Assembly: GCA_050945915.1 (NCBI GenBank)
Contig: JBMNTV010000049.1
Coordinates: 1-15,262, forward strand
Source of the DNA: CALNBC01 sp050945915
Lineage (GTDB): Bacteria > Bacillota > Clostridia > Christensenellales > CALWSW01
Direction of reading: 5' to 3'
Length of the DNA stretch: 15,262 nt
The position numbers and the translations under genes were made by a program. This document shows, in pieces, positions 7,572 to 13,586 of this stretch. Every line of letters starts with the position of its first letter. Within the stretch, counting starts at the first letter, position 1. The notes beneath the pieces are model-generated. The model was not told the origin of the DNA, did no database searches, and saw only the letters and a list, made by a program, of their open reading frames with translations.

Positions 7572-7713
7572 ACAAAGCCTGTAAACATTGCAAACAAAGT
7601 CAAGAGTTTGTTCACAGCTCTGTAAACATTGTAAACGTGAATGTTACAGGTTTTGTCTACAACCGGAATACCCCAAAAATCTAGTAAAAATGAGTTTCGT
7701 AAACATTGTAAAC
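7567..7713 (+). repeat. Iteron-like array of TGTAAAC elements
   Basis: Three copies of a 15-mer, GTAAACATTGTAAAC, lie at 7581-7595 (one change, GCAAAC), 7622-7636 and 7699-7713. Each is itself two TGTAAAC-like heptamers 9 bases apart. Further related elements are TGTGAAC at 7567-7573 and the inverted GTTCACA at 7610-7616. TGTGAACAAA (7567-7576) and TTTGTTCACA (7607-7616) form a perfect 10-bp inverted repeat that encloses the first iteron and includes the stop codon of the primase-helicase gene. Confidence 0.75.
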
Positions 7714-7862
7714 ATACTTTTCTATTGAAAGGAAAAATAGAGGAATAGGCAGAAACGTATACGCCTAACGCGCCTACACGCGTATATGTATAGGGAAAAC
7801 CGAGAATGTTTGTTACAGGGACGTTATGTGGAAATCGAAGGGCGAAAAATTCGGGAGGAAAA
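7572..7862 (+). other. Gene-free AT-rich region, candidate phage replication origin or control region
   Basis: This 291-base stretch has no convincing gene and is clearly more AT-rich than the flanking genes. The first half carries repeated TGTAAAC-type elements (listed separately). The middle (7714-7754) is purine-rich and featureless. The last part (7755-7790) has a dyad. The end holds GGGAGG just before the ATG at 7863. TGTTACAGG occurs at 7642-7650 and again at 7811-7819. Its place directly after the primase-helicase gene fits a replication origin; a regulatory region is the main alternative. No convincing -35/-10 pair was found here. Confidence 0.5.
7755..7789 (+). repeat. Inverted repeat with 10-base arms and 15-base spacer
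   Basis: ACGTATACGC (7755-7764) and GCGTATATGT (7780-7789) are complementary except for one position, which could be a G-U pair in RNA. Between them CGCCTAACGCGCCTA contains a repeated CGCCTA. No T-run follows, so it does not look like a terminator. It could be an operator or part of an origin. Confidence 0.5.
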
Positions 7863-8153
7863 ATGCTTGAACGCGAAATCGAAGCTTACCTGCGCGACAG
7901 AGTGAAAGCGATGGGGGGCATAGCGTATAAATTCGTTTCACCGGGAAACAACGGGGTGCCCGACCGCCTGGTTTGCCTACCGGGAGGAAGGGTGGCCTTC
8001 GTGGAGATGAAGGGGCCGAAGGGAAAGCTGACGCCCCTGCAGGAACGGCAGATTGAAAGGCTGGACAAGCTGGGGCTCAGCACATTCATCCTTAACAGCA
8101 AAGAGGCCGTGGATGATTTCATTCGGAGAATGCAGGAAGGTGGAGCCTGGTGA
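7863..8153 (+). CDS. VRR-NUC domain nuclease
   Basis: This is a 96-residue stand-alone VRR-NUC protein of the PD-(D/E)XK superfamily, at about the usual size for phage members. Catalytic motifs are visible: an acidic N-terminal helix (E3, E5, E7), G31-V-P-D34-R and E48-M-K50-G. The helix after it (LTPLQERQIERLDKLG) is typical of the family. The start at 7863 is chosen because GGGAGGAA (7853-7860) sits just upstream and the family normally begins at MxxE. An in-frame ATG at 7806 would add 19 residues without family likeness. Its end overlaps the GTG start of the helicase gene (GTGA 8150-8153), so nuclease and helicase are probably made together. Members are thought to cut branched DNA such as Holliday junctions; that role here is inferred. 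Confidence 0.88.
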   Translation: MLEREIEAYLRDRVKAMGGIAYKFVSPGNNGVPDRLVCLPGGRVAFVEMKGPKGKLTPLQERQIERLDKLGLSTFILNSKEAVDDFIRRMQEGGAW

Positions 8154-9529
8154 TATTTAAGCCGCACGCGTATCAAAGCTATTGCATTCAGCGAATGATT
8201 CAGGAACCATACCTGGGCGCCTTCCTGGACATGGGTTTAGGGAAAACCGCCATCACCCTGACAGCCGTGAATGACCTGAAGTACAACCGCTTTGAGATTA
8301 CGAAAGTACTTGTCATCGCGCCGAAGAAGGTTGCGGAGGGCACCTGGAGCAAGGAAGCGGCGAAGTGGGACCACCTGAAACACCTTCGCATATCGCTGGC
8401 GCTGGGCAACGAGAAGCAGCGCATCCGGGCGCTGAATACACCGGCGGATCTGTACGTCATCAACCGGGAAAATGTCGTGTGGCTGGTGGAATATTACCGC
8501 AACGCCTGGCCCTTCGACATGGTGGTGATTGACGAGAGCAGCAGCTTCAAAAGTCATCAGGCGAAGCGCTTCAAAGCCCTGACTTGGGTGAGACCTCACA
8601 TCAAGCGTCTGGTATGCTTGACAGGCACACCGGCGCCAAACGGCTTAACGGACTTGTGGGCGCAGCTGTACTTGCTGGATCAGGGGCAGAGGCTGGGAAA
8701 GTACATCGGGCATTTCCGGGAGAGGTACTTCGTCCCAGACAAGCGAAGTGCCCAGCAGGTTTTCACCTACGCGCCCAAGCCCGGAGCTGAAGAAGCGATT
8801 CAGCAGCTGATCGGTGACATCTGCATATCCATGAAAGCCGAAGACTATCTGCAGCTGCCGGACATTACCGTGAACAACATTCCCGTCATCCTGGATCCAT
8901 CGGCGAAGCGGAAATATGAGCAGCTGGAGCGCGACATGCTGCTGCGGGTGGATGAGACTGTTATAGACGTGGGCACGGCCGTGGCCCTGAGTAACAAACT
9001 TCTGCAGCTGTGCAACGGCGCCGTCTACGACGATACCGGAGCAGTAGTCGAGATCCACAGATGCAAAATCGAGGCCTTTCTGGAGCTGATCGAACAGCTG
9101 AATGGCCAACCCACCTTGGTGTTTTACAACTTCCGGCATGATCTCACCCGCTTGGAGAAAGCCCTGGAGAAAACAAAGCTGCGGGTTCGACGGCTGAATG
9201 GCCCGCAGGATGAAGCGGATTGGAACAACAGGAACATCGATATTCTTCTGGCGCACCCTGCCAGCTGCGCCTACGGTCTGAACCTGCAGGACGGCGGTAA
9301 TCACGTGATCTGGTTTGGCTTGAACTGGTCGCTGGAGCTGTACCAGCAGGCAAACAAGCGCCTGCACCGCCAAGGGCAAACACAGAAGGTCATTGTACAT
9401 TATTTGGTGGTGGATGGCGGCCGGGACGAGGATGTGGTAGCAGCACTAGAGGACAAGAGCGCCACTCAGGACGCGTTGCTGGAAAGCCTGAAGGCGAGGA
9501 TCGAGAGAGTTAGAACACCGCGGAGATGA
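8150..9529 (+). CDS. SNF2-family (SF2) DNA helicase / translocase
   Basis: This 459-residue superfamily 2 ATPase is of the small phage SNF2 type. Motifs are Q-motif region Y8-Q9, Walker A D27-M-G-L-G-K32-T, motif II D128-E-S-S, motif III L157-T-G-T-P, and in the C-terminal RecA lobe GLNLQDGG (motif V) and Q399-Q-x3-R404-L-H-R407-Q-G (motif VI). No extra DNA-binding or nuclease domain is fused. It starts with GTG overlapping the nuclease stop, with AGGAAGG about 9 bases upstream. Such proteins move along double-stranded DNA and may remodel forks or recombination intermediates. Pairing with VRR-NUC suggests a joint helicase-nuclease function. A restriction-type defence role was considered, but there is no methyltransferase and the location is within the replication block. 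Confidence 0.92.
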   Translation: MIFKPHAYQSYCIQRMIQEPYLGAFLDMGLGKTAITLTAVNDLKYNRFEITKVLVIAPKKVAEGTWSKEAAKWDHLKHLRISLALGNEKQRIRALNTPADLYVINRENVVWLVEYYRNAWPFDMVVIDESSSFKSHQAKRFKALTWVRPHIKRLVCLTGTPAPNGLTDLWAQLYLLDQGQRLGKYIGHFRERYFVPDKRSAQQVFTYAPKPGAEEAIQQLIGDICISMKAEDYLQLPDITVNNIPVILDPSAKRKYEQLERDMLLRVDETVIDVGTAVALSNKLLQLCNGAVYDDTGAVVEIHRCKIEAFLELIEQLNGQPTLVFYNFRHDLTRLEKALEKTKLRVRRLNGPQDEADWNNRNIDILLAHPASCAYGLNLQDGGNHVIWFGLNWSLELYQQANKRLHRQGQTQKVIVHYLVVDGGRDEDVVAALEDKSATQDALLESLKARIERVRTPRR

Positions 9530-9539
9530 AACAGCAGAC

Positions 9540-9545
9540 AGGAGG
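9540..9545 (+). promoter_or_regulatory. Ribosome binding site for a TTG start
   Basis: AGGAGG lies 8 bases before the TTG at 9554. It supports TTG as the start of the sigma-like regulator gene. Confidence 0.75.
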
Positions 9546-9553
9546 CAGAGGGG

Positions 9554-9988
9554 TTGACGATCAGCGAACTTCGCGCTGTGCGCGATGCACATATACAGAT
9601 TCAGAGCCTCACGGAGCGGATCGCGCGTCTGCGTAGCGCGCTGGAGAGCTGCGCAACAAAACCGTTAACTCGGATGCCCAAAGGCCGATCAGCTCCGCGG
9701 GACAAGCTTGGAGAGGATATTGCCAGGCTGCTGGAGCTGGAAGAGAGACGCAGAAAGCAAATCATTGACCTAGAGATCCGGCTGGAGGCTGTCGAGAAGT
9801 GGATCGACAGCCTGCCGCCGCAACAGGCAACGGTGGTGAGGCTGTATTATGTCAATGGGCTTACATGGCGGCAAATCGGACGAAAACTGAACTACCACCC
9901 AGATACCTGCCGAAAGATCAGGGATGCGGCAATTCGTGGTATTTGCGAAAGTCACCCGTTTTCACCCGCTTCAAGTGTGGTATTATGA
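9554..9988 (+). CDS. Sigma-70 region 4-like late transcription regulator (DUF1492/ArpU-type)
   Basis: This 144-residue protein has two parts. Residues about 1-82 are a charged, heptad-like helical region (RDAHIQIQSLTERIARLRSALES, LLELEERRRKQIIDLEIRLEAVEKWI), probably a coiled coil. Residues about 86-130 are a helix-turn-helix resembling sigma-70 region 4 (LPPQQATVVRLYYVNGLTWRQIGRKLNYHPDTCRKIRDAAI). The position just upstream of terS is the standard place for the late-gene activator of Bacillota phages. It begins with TTG behind AGGAGG at 9540-9545. Its last 12 codons contain a tandem repeat and a candidate promoter, so its own 3' end may be its target. It lacks the region 2 of a complete sigma factor, so it likely acts with host RNA polymerase. 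DUF1492 membership is probable rather than certain. Confidence 0.85.
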   Translation: MTISELRAVRDAHIQIQSLTERIARLRSALESCATKPLTRMPKGRSAPRDKLGEDIARLLELEERRRKQIIDLEIRLEAVEKWIDSLPPQQATVVRLYYVNGLTWRQIGRKLNYHPDTCRKIRDAAIRGICESHPFSPASSVVL

Positions 9989-9992
9989 TACC
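9952..9992 (+). promoter_or_regulatory. Candidate late promoter with tandem repeat at the -35 region
   Basis: A 10-bp tandem repeat, TCACCCGTTT (9952-9961) and TCACCCGCTT (9962-9971), is followed by an extended -10 element TGGTATTAT (9978-9986). A weak -35 hexamer TTTTCA (9959-9964) lies 16 bases upstream of TATTAT and straddles the repeat junction. GGTAT-TATG-ATACC (9979-9992) is also a small dyad. The promoter lies inside the end of the regulator gene, and transcription would run into terS. A second possible -10 (TATACT, 10004-10009) lacks a -35. Activation by the sigma-like protein is inferred. Confidence 0.55.
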
Positions 9993-10013
9993 GTGAAAAT
10001 CTGTATACTTCAG

Positions 10014-10039
10014 CGGCTGCGCAAATGCGTAGCCGTTTT
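10014..10039 (+). terminator. Leader hairpin with short T-run between late promoter and terS
   Basis: CGGCTGCGCA (10014-10023) and TGCGTAGCCG (10026-10035) form a 10-bp stem with one G-U pair and a very small loop. TTTTG follows. It lies about 20 bases after the predicted start of the late transcript and before the terS start. The T-run is short, so it may be a weak terminator, an attenuator, or an RNA structure for antitermination. Confidence 0.5.
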
Positions 10040-10059
10040 GCGTTACGAGGTGGTGAGGA

Positions 10060-10920
10060 TTGGCAAGGCCCAGAAACCCGAACAGGGACAAGGCCAGGGA
10101 ACTGTGGGAAGCGGATAAAAGTCGCAGCCTGGCATCCATTGCAGCGGAGCTGGGCTTGCCTGCGAGCCGCATCCGCAAATGGAAGTATGAAGACAAATGG
10201 GAACAGTCCGATAAAGGAGCGCTCCGAAACGCGAAAAAGGAGCGCTCCGTTTCGAAAAGCACAGAGGCAAAGCTCGTCGCGATGGTCGAGGAGAACGAGG
10301 ATCTCACCGATAAGCAGCGGGCTTTTTGTCTGCATTACGTGAAGTCCTTCAATGCTACGCGTTCTTATCAAAAGGCTTACGGGTGTAGCTACGAAGTGGC
10401 AAACGCGGAAGGGCCTAAGCTCCTAGTAAATCCTCGTATTCGCAATGAGATCAAACGCCTGAAAACCGCGCGCAACGAAGCCATGCTCATGGACGCCGAG
10501 GACGTCGTGGCGCTGCATTGGCGCATTGCCTTCGCAAGTTTGGATGACTTCGTGGAGTGGGGGCGTGCCGAAGTGCCGGTGATGGCATTGTATGGGCCCG
10601 TTGAGGTTGAGAACCCCGAAACCGGAGAGAAGGAACCTCTGATGCGGGAAATCAACGATGTGCGCTTCCGGGAGTCGTCCGAAGTGGATGGCCAAATTGT
10701 CCAGGAGGTCAAGCTGGGCCGGGATGGAGCGAGCATCAAGCTGGCAGATCGTCAGAGATCGCTGGCGTTCTTGGAGCGCTATTTCGAGCTAAATCCCATG
10801 GACCGGCACAAGAAAGCCTACGACCTGGCGAAACTGGAACTGGAGCACAAGAGATCCGCCGCAGAAGCGGACGAGGGGGATCTCAGTCGGCTGCTTGAGG
10901 CGGTGAAGAGCGTTGAATGA
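10060..10920 (+). CDS. terS: Terminase small subunit (PBSX-type N-terminus plus Terminase_2)
   Basis: This 286-residue protein recognises phage DNA for packaging. Residues 1 to about 45 contain a helix-turn-helix (ARELWEADKSRSLASIAAELGLPASRIRKWKYEDKW) as in PBSX-type small terminases. Residues about 46-80 are a Lys/Arg/Ser-rich linker encoded by an unusual repeated DNA segment. The Terminase_2 domain starts near residue 82 (LTDKQRAFCLHYVKSFNATRSYQKAYG). The C-terminal part is helical and charged (KKAYDLAKLELEHKRSAAEADEGDLSRLLEAV) and likely binds the large subunit. TTG at 10060 is taken as start, with GAGGTGGTGAGG upstream, and this gives the usual MARPRNP... N-terminus of such proteins. The last 8 bases overlap terL. 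The assignment is clear; the exact start is less so. Confidence 0.9.
   Translation: MARPRNPNRDKARELWEADKSRSLASIAAELGLPASRIRKWKYEDKWEQSDKGALRNAKKERSVSKSTEAKLVAMVEENEDLTDKQRAFCLHYVKSFNATRSYQKAYGCSYEVANAEGPKLLVNPRIRNEIKRLKTARNEAMLMDAEDVVALHWRIAFASLDDFVEWGRAEVPVMALYGPVEVENPETGEKEPLMREINDVRFRESSEVDGQIVQEVKLGRDGASIKLADRQRSLAFLERYFELNPMDRHKKAYDLAKLELEHKRSAAEADEGDLSRLLEAVKSVE
10213..10254 (+). repeat. Paired palindromic repeat inside terS, candidate pac / TerS-binding site
   Basis: AAAGGAGCGCTCCG occurs twice, at 10213-10226 and 10236-10249, 23 bases apart. Each copy contains the perfect 10-bp palindrome GGAGCGCTCC. CGAAACG (10225-10231) and CGTTTCG (10248-10254) add an inverted repeat. The spacing is not a multiple of three, so the two copies are read in different frames and the repeat is not a repeat of protein sequence. 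Confidence 0.7.
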
Positions 10921-12136
10921 CGTGTTTTCCGAAAAGCAAACCGATCTGGTTTCACTCCTGAAGCATGAGAAACTGCGACGGATCAACCTGCTTGAGGGTT
11001 CTGTGCGGTCAGGGAAGACGTGGATCTCGCTGCTGGTGTGGGCGCTCTGGGTAGGCACAATGCCCGCCGACGCCAGTTACCTGATGGTCGCCAAGACCCT
11101 TACATCACTTCGCCGTAACTGCCTGGACCTGCTTCAAAGCCTGGTAGGGACGAAGAATTTTTCATACAGCCTCAGCAAGAAAGAAGGCCGCCTGTTCGGG
11201 CGGCTTGTTTATTTGGAAGGCGTGAACGACGCCAGGGCGGAGAGCAAAATCCGCGGCATGACGCTGCAAGGCGCTTATTGCGACGAGCTTACGCTGTTCT
11301 CCGAGGACTTCTTTTCGATGCTGCTGTCCCGCTTGTCGCTTTCCGGGGCGAAGGTGTTCGCCACAACCAACCCGGATAATCCCCGGCACTGGCTGATGGA
11401 AAAGTACATTAAGCGCTGCGACGAGCTGGATATGCTGGTGCAGCGGTACACCATCGACGACAACCCGTTCCTGGATCCGGCCTATGTCGCGAGTCTGAAG
11501 AAGGAGTACACCGGCGTATTTTACGACCGGTTCATCCGCGGCTTATGGTGTGTGGCGGAAGGCCTAATTTTCGACATGTACGACGATAACAGCCCGGCCC
11601 AGGTCAAATGCGACCCTGGGCCATTTGCATGGCTATTTGCAAGCTGCGACTACGGTACACAGAACCCCTGCACCTTCGGGCTGTACGGCGTTCGTGGTGA
11701 CGGCAGCAGCCGGACTATGCACCTGATTCGCGAGTACTACTACGACGGCAGGAAGGCCCAGCGCCAGAAAACCGACGGCGAGTATGCGGAGGATTTCCGA
11801 AAGTTCATCGGGCAGGATCGGATCCGGTGCGTCGTGGTGGACCCGTCGGCGGCGTCCTTCATCGCTCAGCTTCGTAAGGACGGCTGGACGGTGCGTCCCG
11901 CGAAAAACGACGTTCTGGACGGTATTCGGCTGATGGCGCAGATGATTGGCACGGGACGATTCACGACGGACCCCGGTTGCCAGTACACCAGGCAGGAACG
12001 ATTGACCTATGCCTGGGACCCGAAGGCGACAGAACGCGGGGAGGACAAGCCCCTGAAGGAGAATGACCACACCTGCGACCGCGATCGGTACGCCTGCCAG
12101 CATGCCTTCGGCCGCCAGGTCATCAGCTTTGATTGA
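10913..12136 (+). CDS. terL: Terminase large subunit (PBSX/Terminase_3 type)
   Basis: This 407-residue packaging motor has ATPase and nuclease halves. The ATPase shows Walker A G29-S-V-R-S-G-K35-T36, Walker B G-A-Y-C-D124-E125-L and the coupling motif F-A-T-T-N-P-D-N-P. The nuclease half shows S-C-D246-Y-G, V-V-V-D310-P-S and C-D389-R-D391-R, which fit the RNase H-like acidic triad of large terminases. It translocates DNA into the prohead and cuts it. A TTG at 10913, overlapping the terS stop by 8 bases, gives MNDVFSEKQTDLV; a GTG at 10922 is a possible alternative start. PBSX/SPP1-type large subunits generally go with headful packaging, and the SPP1-like portal downstream agrees. A complete gene with no disruption seen. 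Confidence 0.95.
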   Translation: MNDVFSEKQTDLVSLLKHEKLRRINLLEGSVRSGKTWISLLVWALWVGTMPADASYLMVAKTLTSLRRNCLDLLQSLVGTKNFSYSLSKKEGRLFGRLVYLEGVNDARAESKIRGMTLQGAYCDELTLFSEDFFSMLLSRLSLSGAKVFATTNPDNPRHWLMEKYIKRCDELDMLVQRYTIDDNPFLDPAYVASLKKEYTGVFYDRFIRGLWCVAEGLIFDMYDDNSPAQVKCDPGPFAWLFASCDYGTQNPCTFGLYGVRGDGSSRTMHLIREYYYDGRKAQRQKTDGEYAEDFRKFIGQDRIRCVVVDPSAASFIAQLRKDGWTVRPAKNDVLDGIRLMAQMIGTGRFTTDPGCQYTRQERLTYAWDPKATERGEDKPLKENDHTCDRDRYACQHAFGRQVISFD

Positions 12137-12137
12137 G

Positions 12138-12143
12138 AAGGAG
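12138..12143 (+). promoter_or_regulatory. Ribosome binding site that sets the portal start at 12150
   Basis: AAGGAG lies 6 bases before the ATG at 12150. It rules out the in-frame ATG at 12063, which lies inside terL and would add 29 low-complexity residues. Confidence 0.8.
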
Positions 12144-12149
12144 AAGACC

Positions 12150-13586
12150 ATGACCCAAACAGAACTGATCAACGCGATCATTGGAGCGAACGCGCCTTTA
12201 TCCATTGCGGAGATCGTGAAGATCGAGCTGGAAACGTGGCGCAGTTCCCCCAAACGTGTCGCCATGCTGGACGGGCAGCGGTATTACGAGGCGCAGAATG
12301 ATATTCTGAACCGCAGACGCATGGCCATCGGCAAAAACGGCCAGCTGACAGAGGTTCACAACGTCGCCAACAACCGCATCGCCCACGCTTTTTTGCAGGA
12401 GCTGGTGGACCAGAAGACCCAGTACCTGCTGGGGAAGGCGTTTTCCATCAAGAGCGACGATGACAGCTTCGTACAGGCGATTTACAGCGTTCTGGGGGAC
12501 GCGGAAACGCTGCGCCACACCCTCAAACGCGCCGCCAAAGACGCCATCAACAAGGGCATCGCCTGGCTTCATGTCTATTACGACACCGCAGGCGCATTCA
12601 CGATCAAGCGCATGGAGCCGGAGGAGATGGTCCCCCTTTGGGCGGACAACGAGCACACGGTGCTCAACGGCATGATTCGCGTGTACCCCGTGGAAGTCTG
12701 GGAGGCGAGAACCCGTAAAATCATCCACAAGGTGGAGCTGTGGACGGATGACGGCGTGCAGCGCTGGGTGGAGAAAGACGGCGTACTGACCGAAGACCCA
12801 GATCTGCGCTCCGGCGCGCACATGACCACCGCGGACGGGAAACCCTTCAACTGGCAGAAGCTGCCCTTTGTGGCGTTCAAGTACAATGACGAGGAACTCC
12901 CCCTGCTGCACAAGGTCAAAACCCTGGTGGACGAGTACGACCGCACTGTCAGTGACGACGCCAACATGCTGGAGGACCAGCCCAACAAGGTGTTCGTCAT
13001 CAAGAACTTCGACGGCAGCGACCTGGGAGAGTTCCGGCGTAACATGTCCATCTACAGGGCTGTGAAAGTATTAAGTGACGGTCCCGGGGGCGGCGGTGTG
13101 GACACGCTGGACACCACGCCGGACGTCACTGCCAGCAACCAGCACCTGGAGCGCATTCGCAGAGACATTTACGCCTTCGGCCGCGGGGTGGACACCAGGA
13201 ATGAACGCCTGACGGGCGCAACAAGCGGCCTGGCGCTGAAGTTTGAGTACGCACAGCTGGATCTGGACTGCAACAGCCTGGAGACCGGCCTTCAGGTCGC
13301 TTTTCAGCAGTTGCTGTGGTTTGTGAAGGCGCACCTGGCCAACACCGGCAAAGGCAGTTTCGAGAACGCCACGGCCCAGATCGTCTGCAATCGAGACATC
13401 ATTATCAACGAGGAAAGCGCCATTGTGATGTGCGCCAACAGCATGGGCATGATCTCCGAGGAGACCATCGTCGCCAACCACCCCTGGGTGGAGGACCCGA
13501 CGGCGGAGATGGAGCGGCTTAAAGCACAGCGCAGGACGGAAGTCCAGCGATATGGCGGAGATTACGGTGACGGTGACGACGTATGA
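12150..13586 (+). CDS. Portal protein, SPP1 gp6-like
   Basis: This is a 478-residue portal protein of the SPP1 gp6 family (PF05133), the dodecameric ring at the head vertex through which DNA enters. Family-type segments visible are the N-terminal MLDGQRYYEAQNDILNRR, NRIAHAFLQELVDQKTQYLLGKAFS, GIAWLHVYYD, then VDEYDRTVSDDANMLED, GVDTLDTTPDVTASNQHLERIRRDIYAFGRGVD and TSGLALKFEYAQLDLDCNS in the second half. Length is close to that of SPP1 gp6. The start is set by AAGGAG at 12138-12143. The stop overlaps the start of the next gene (ATGA 13583-13586), so head protein output is coupled to portal. Neighbours terL upstream and a Mu F-like protein downstream are the standard order. Confidence 0.93.
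   Translation: MTQTELINAIIGANAPLSIAEIVKIELETWRSSPKRVAMLDGQRYYEAQNDILNRRRMAIGKNGQLTEVHNVANNRIAHAFLQELVDQKTQYLLGKAFSIKSDDDSFVQAIYSVLGDAETLRHTLKRAAKDAINKGIAWLHVYYDTAGAFTIKRMEPEEMVPLWADNEHTVLNGMIRVYPVEVWEARTRKIIHKVELWTDDGVQRWVEKDGVLTEDPDLRSGAHMTTADGKPFNWQKLPFVAFKYNDEELPLLHKVKTLVDEYDRTVSDDANMLEDQPNKVFVIKNFDGSDLGEFRRNMSIYRAVKVLSDGPGGGGVDTLDTTPDVTASNQHLERIRRDIYAFGRGVDTRNERLTGATSGLALKFEYAQLDLDCNSLETGLQVAFQQLLWFVKAHLANTGKGSFENATAQIVCNRDIIINEESAIVMCANSMGMISEETIVANHPWVEDPTAEMERLKAQRRTEVQRYGGDYGDGDDV

Noticed and set aside
7581..7713. CRISPR array
   Set aside because: Repeats are only 15 bases, unevenly spaced, and made of short half-sites. There are no spacers of constant length and no cas genes.
7725..7790. 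Promoter from TTGAAA (7725) or TATATG (7783) upstream of VRR-NUC
   Set aside because: No -35 and -10 pair at 16-18 base spacing could be found; each hexamer lacks a partner.
7806..7862. Upstream in-frame start for the VRR-NUC gene
   Set aside because: The extra 19 residues do not fit the family, and a better ribosome binding site lies before 7863.
7863..9529. Restriction or other defence island made of nuclease plus SNF2 helicase
   Set aside because: No methyltransferase or specificity subunit is present, and the genes sit within the standard phage replication block.
12063..12149. Upstream in-frame start for the portal gene
   Set aside because: It adds low-complexity residues from inside terL and has no ribosome binding site; AAGGAG precedes the ATG at 12150.
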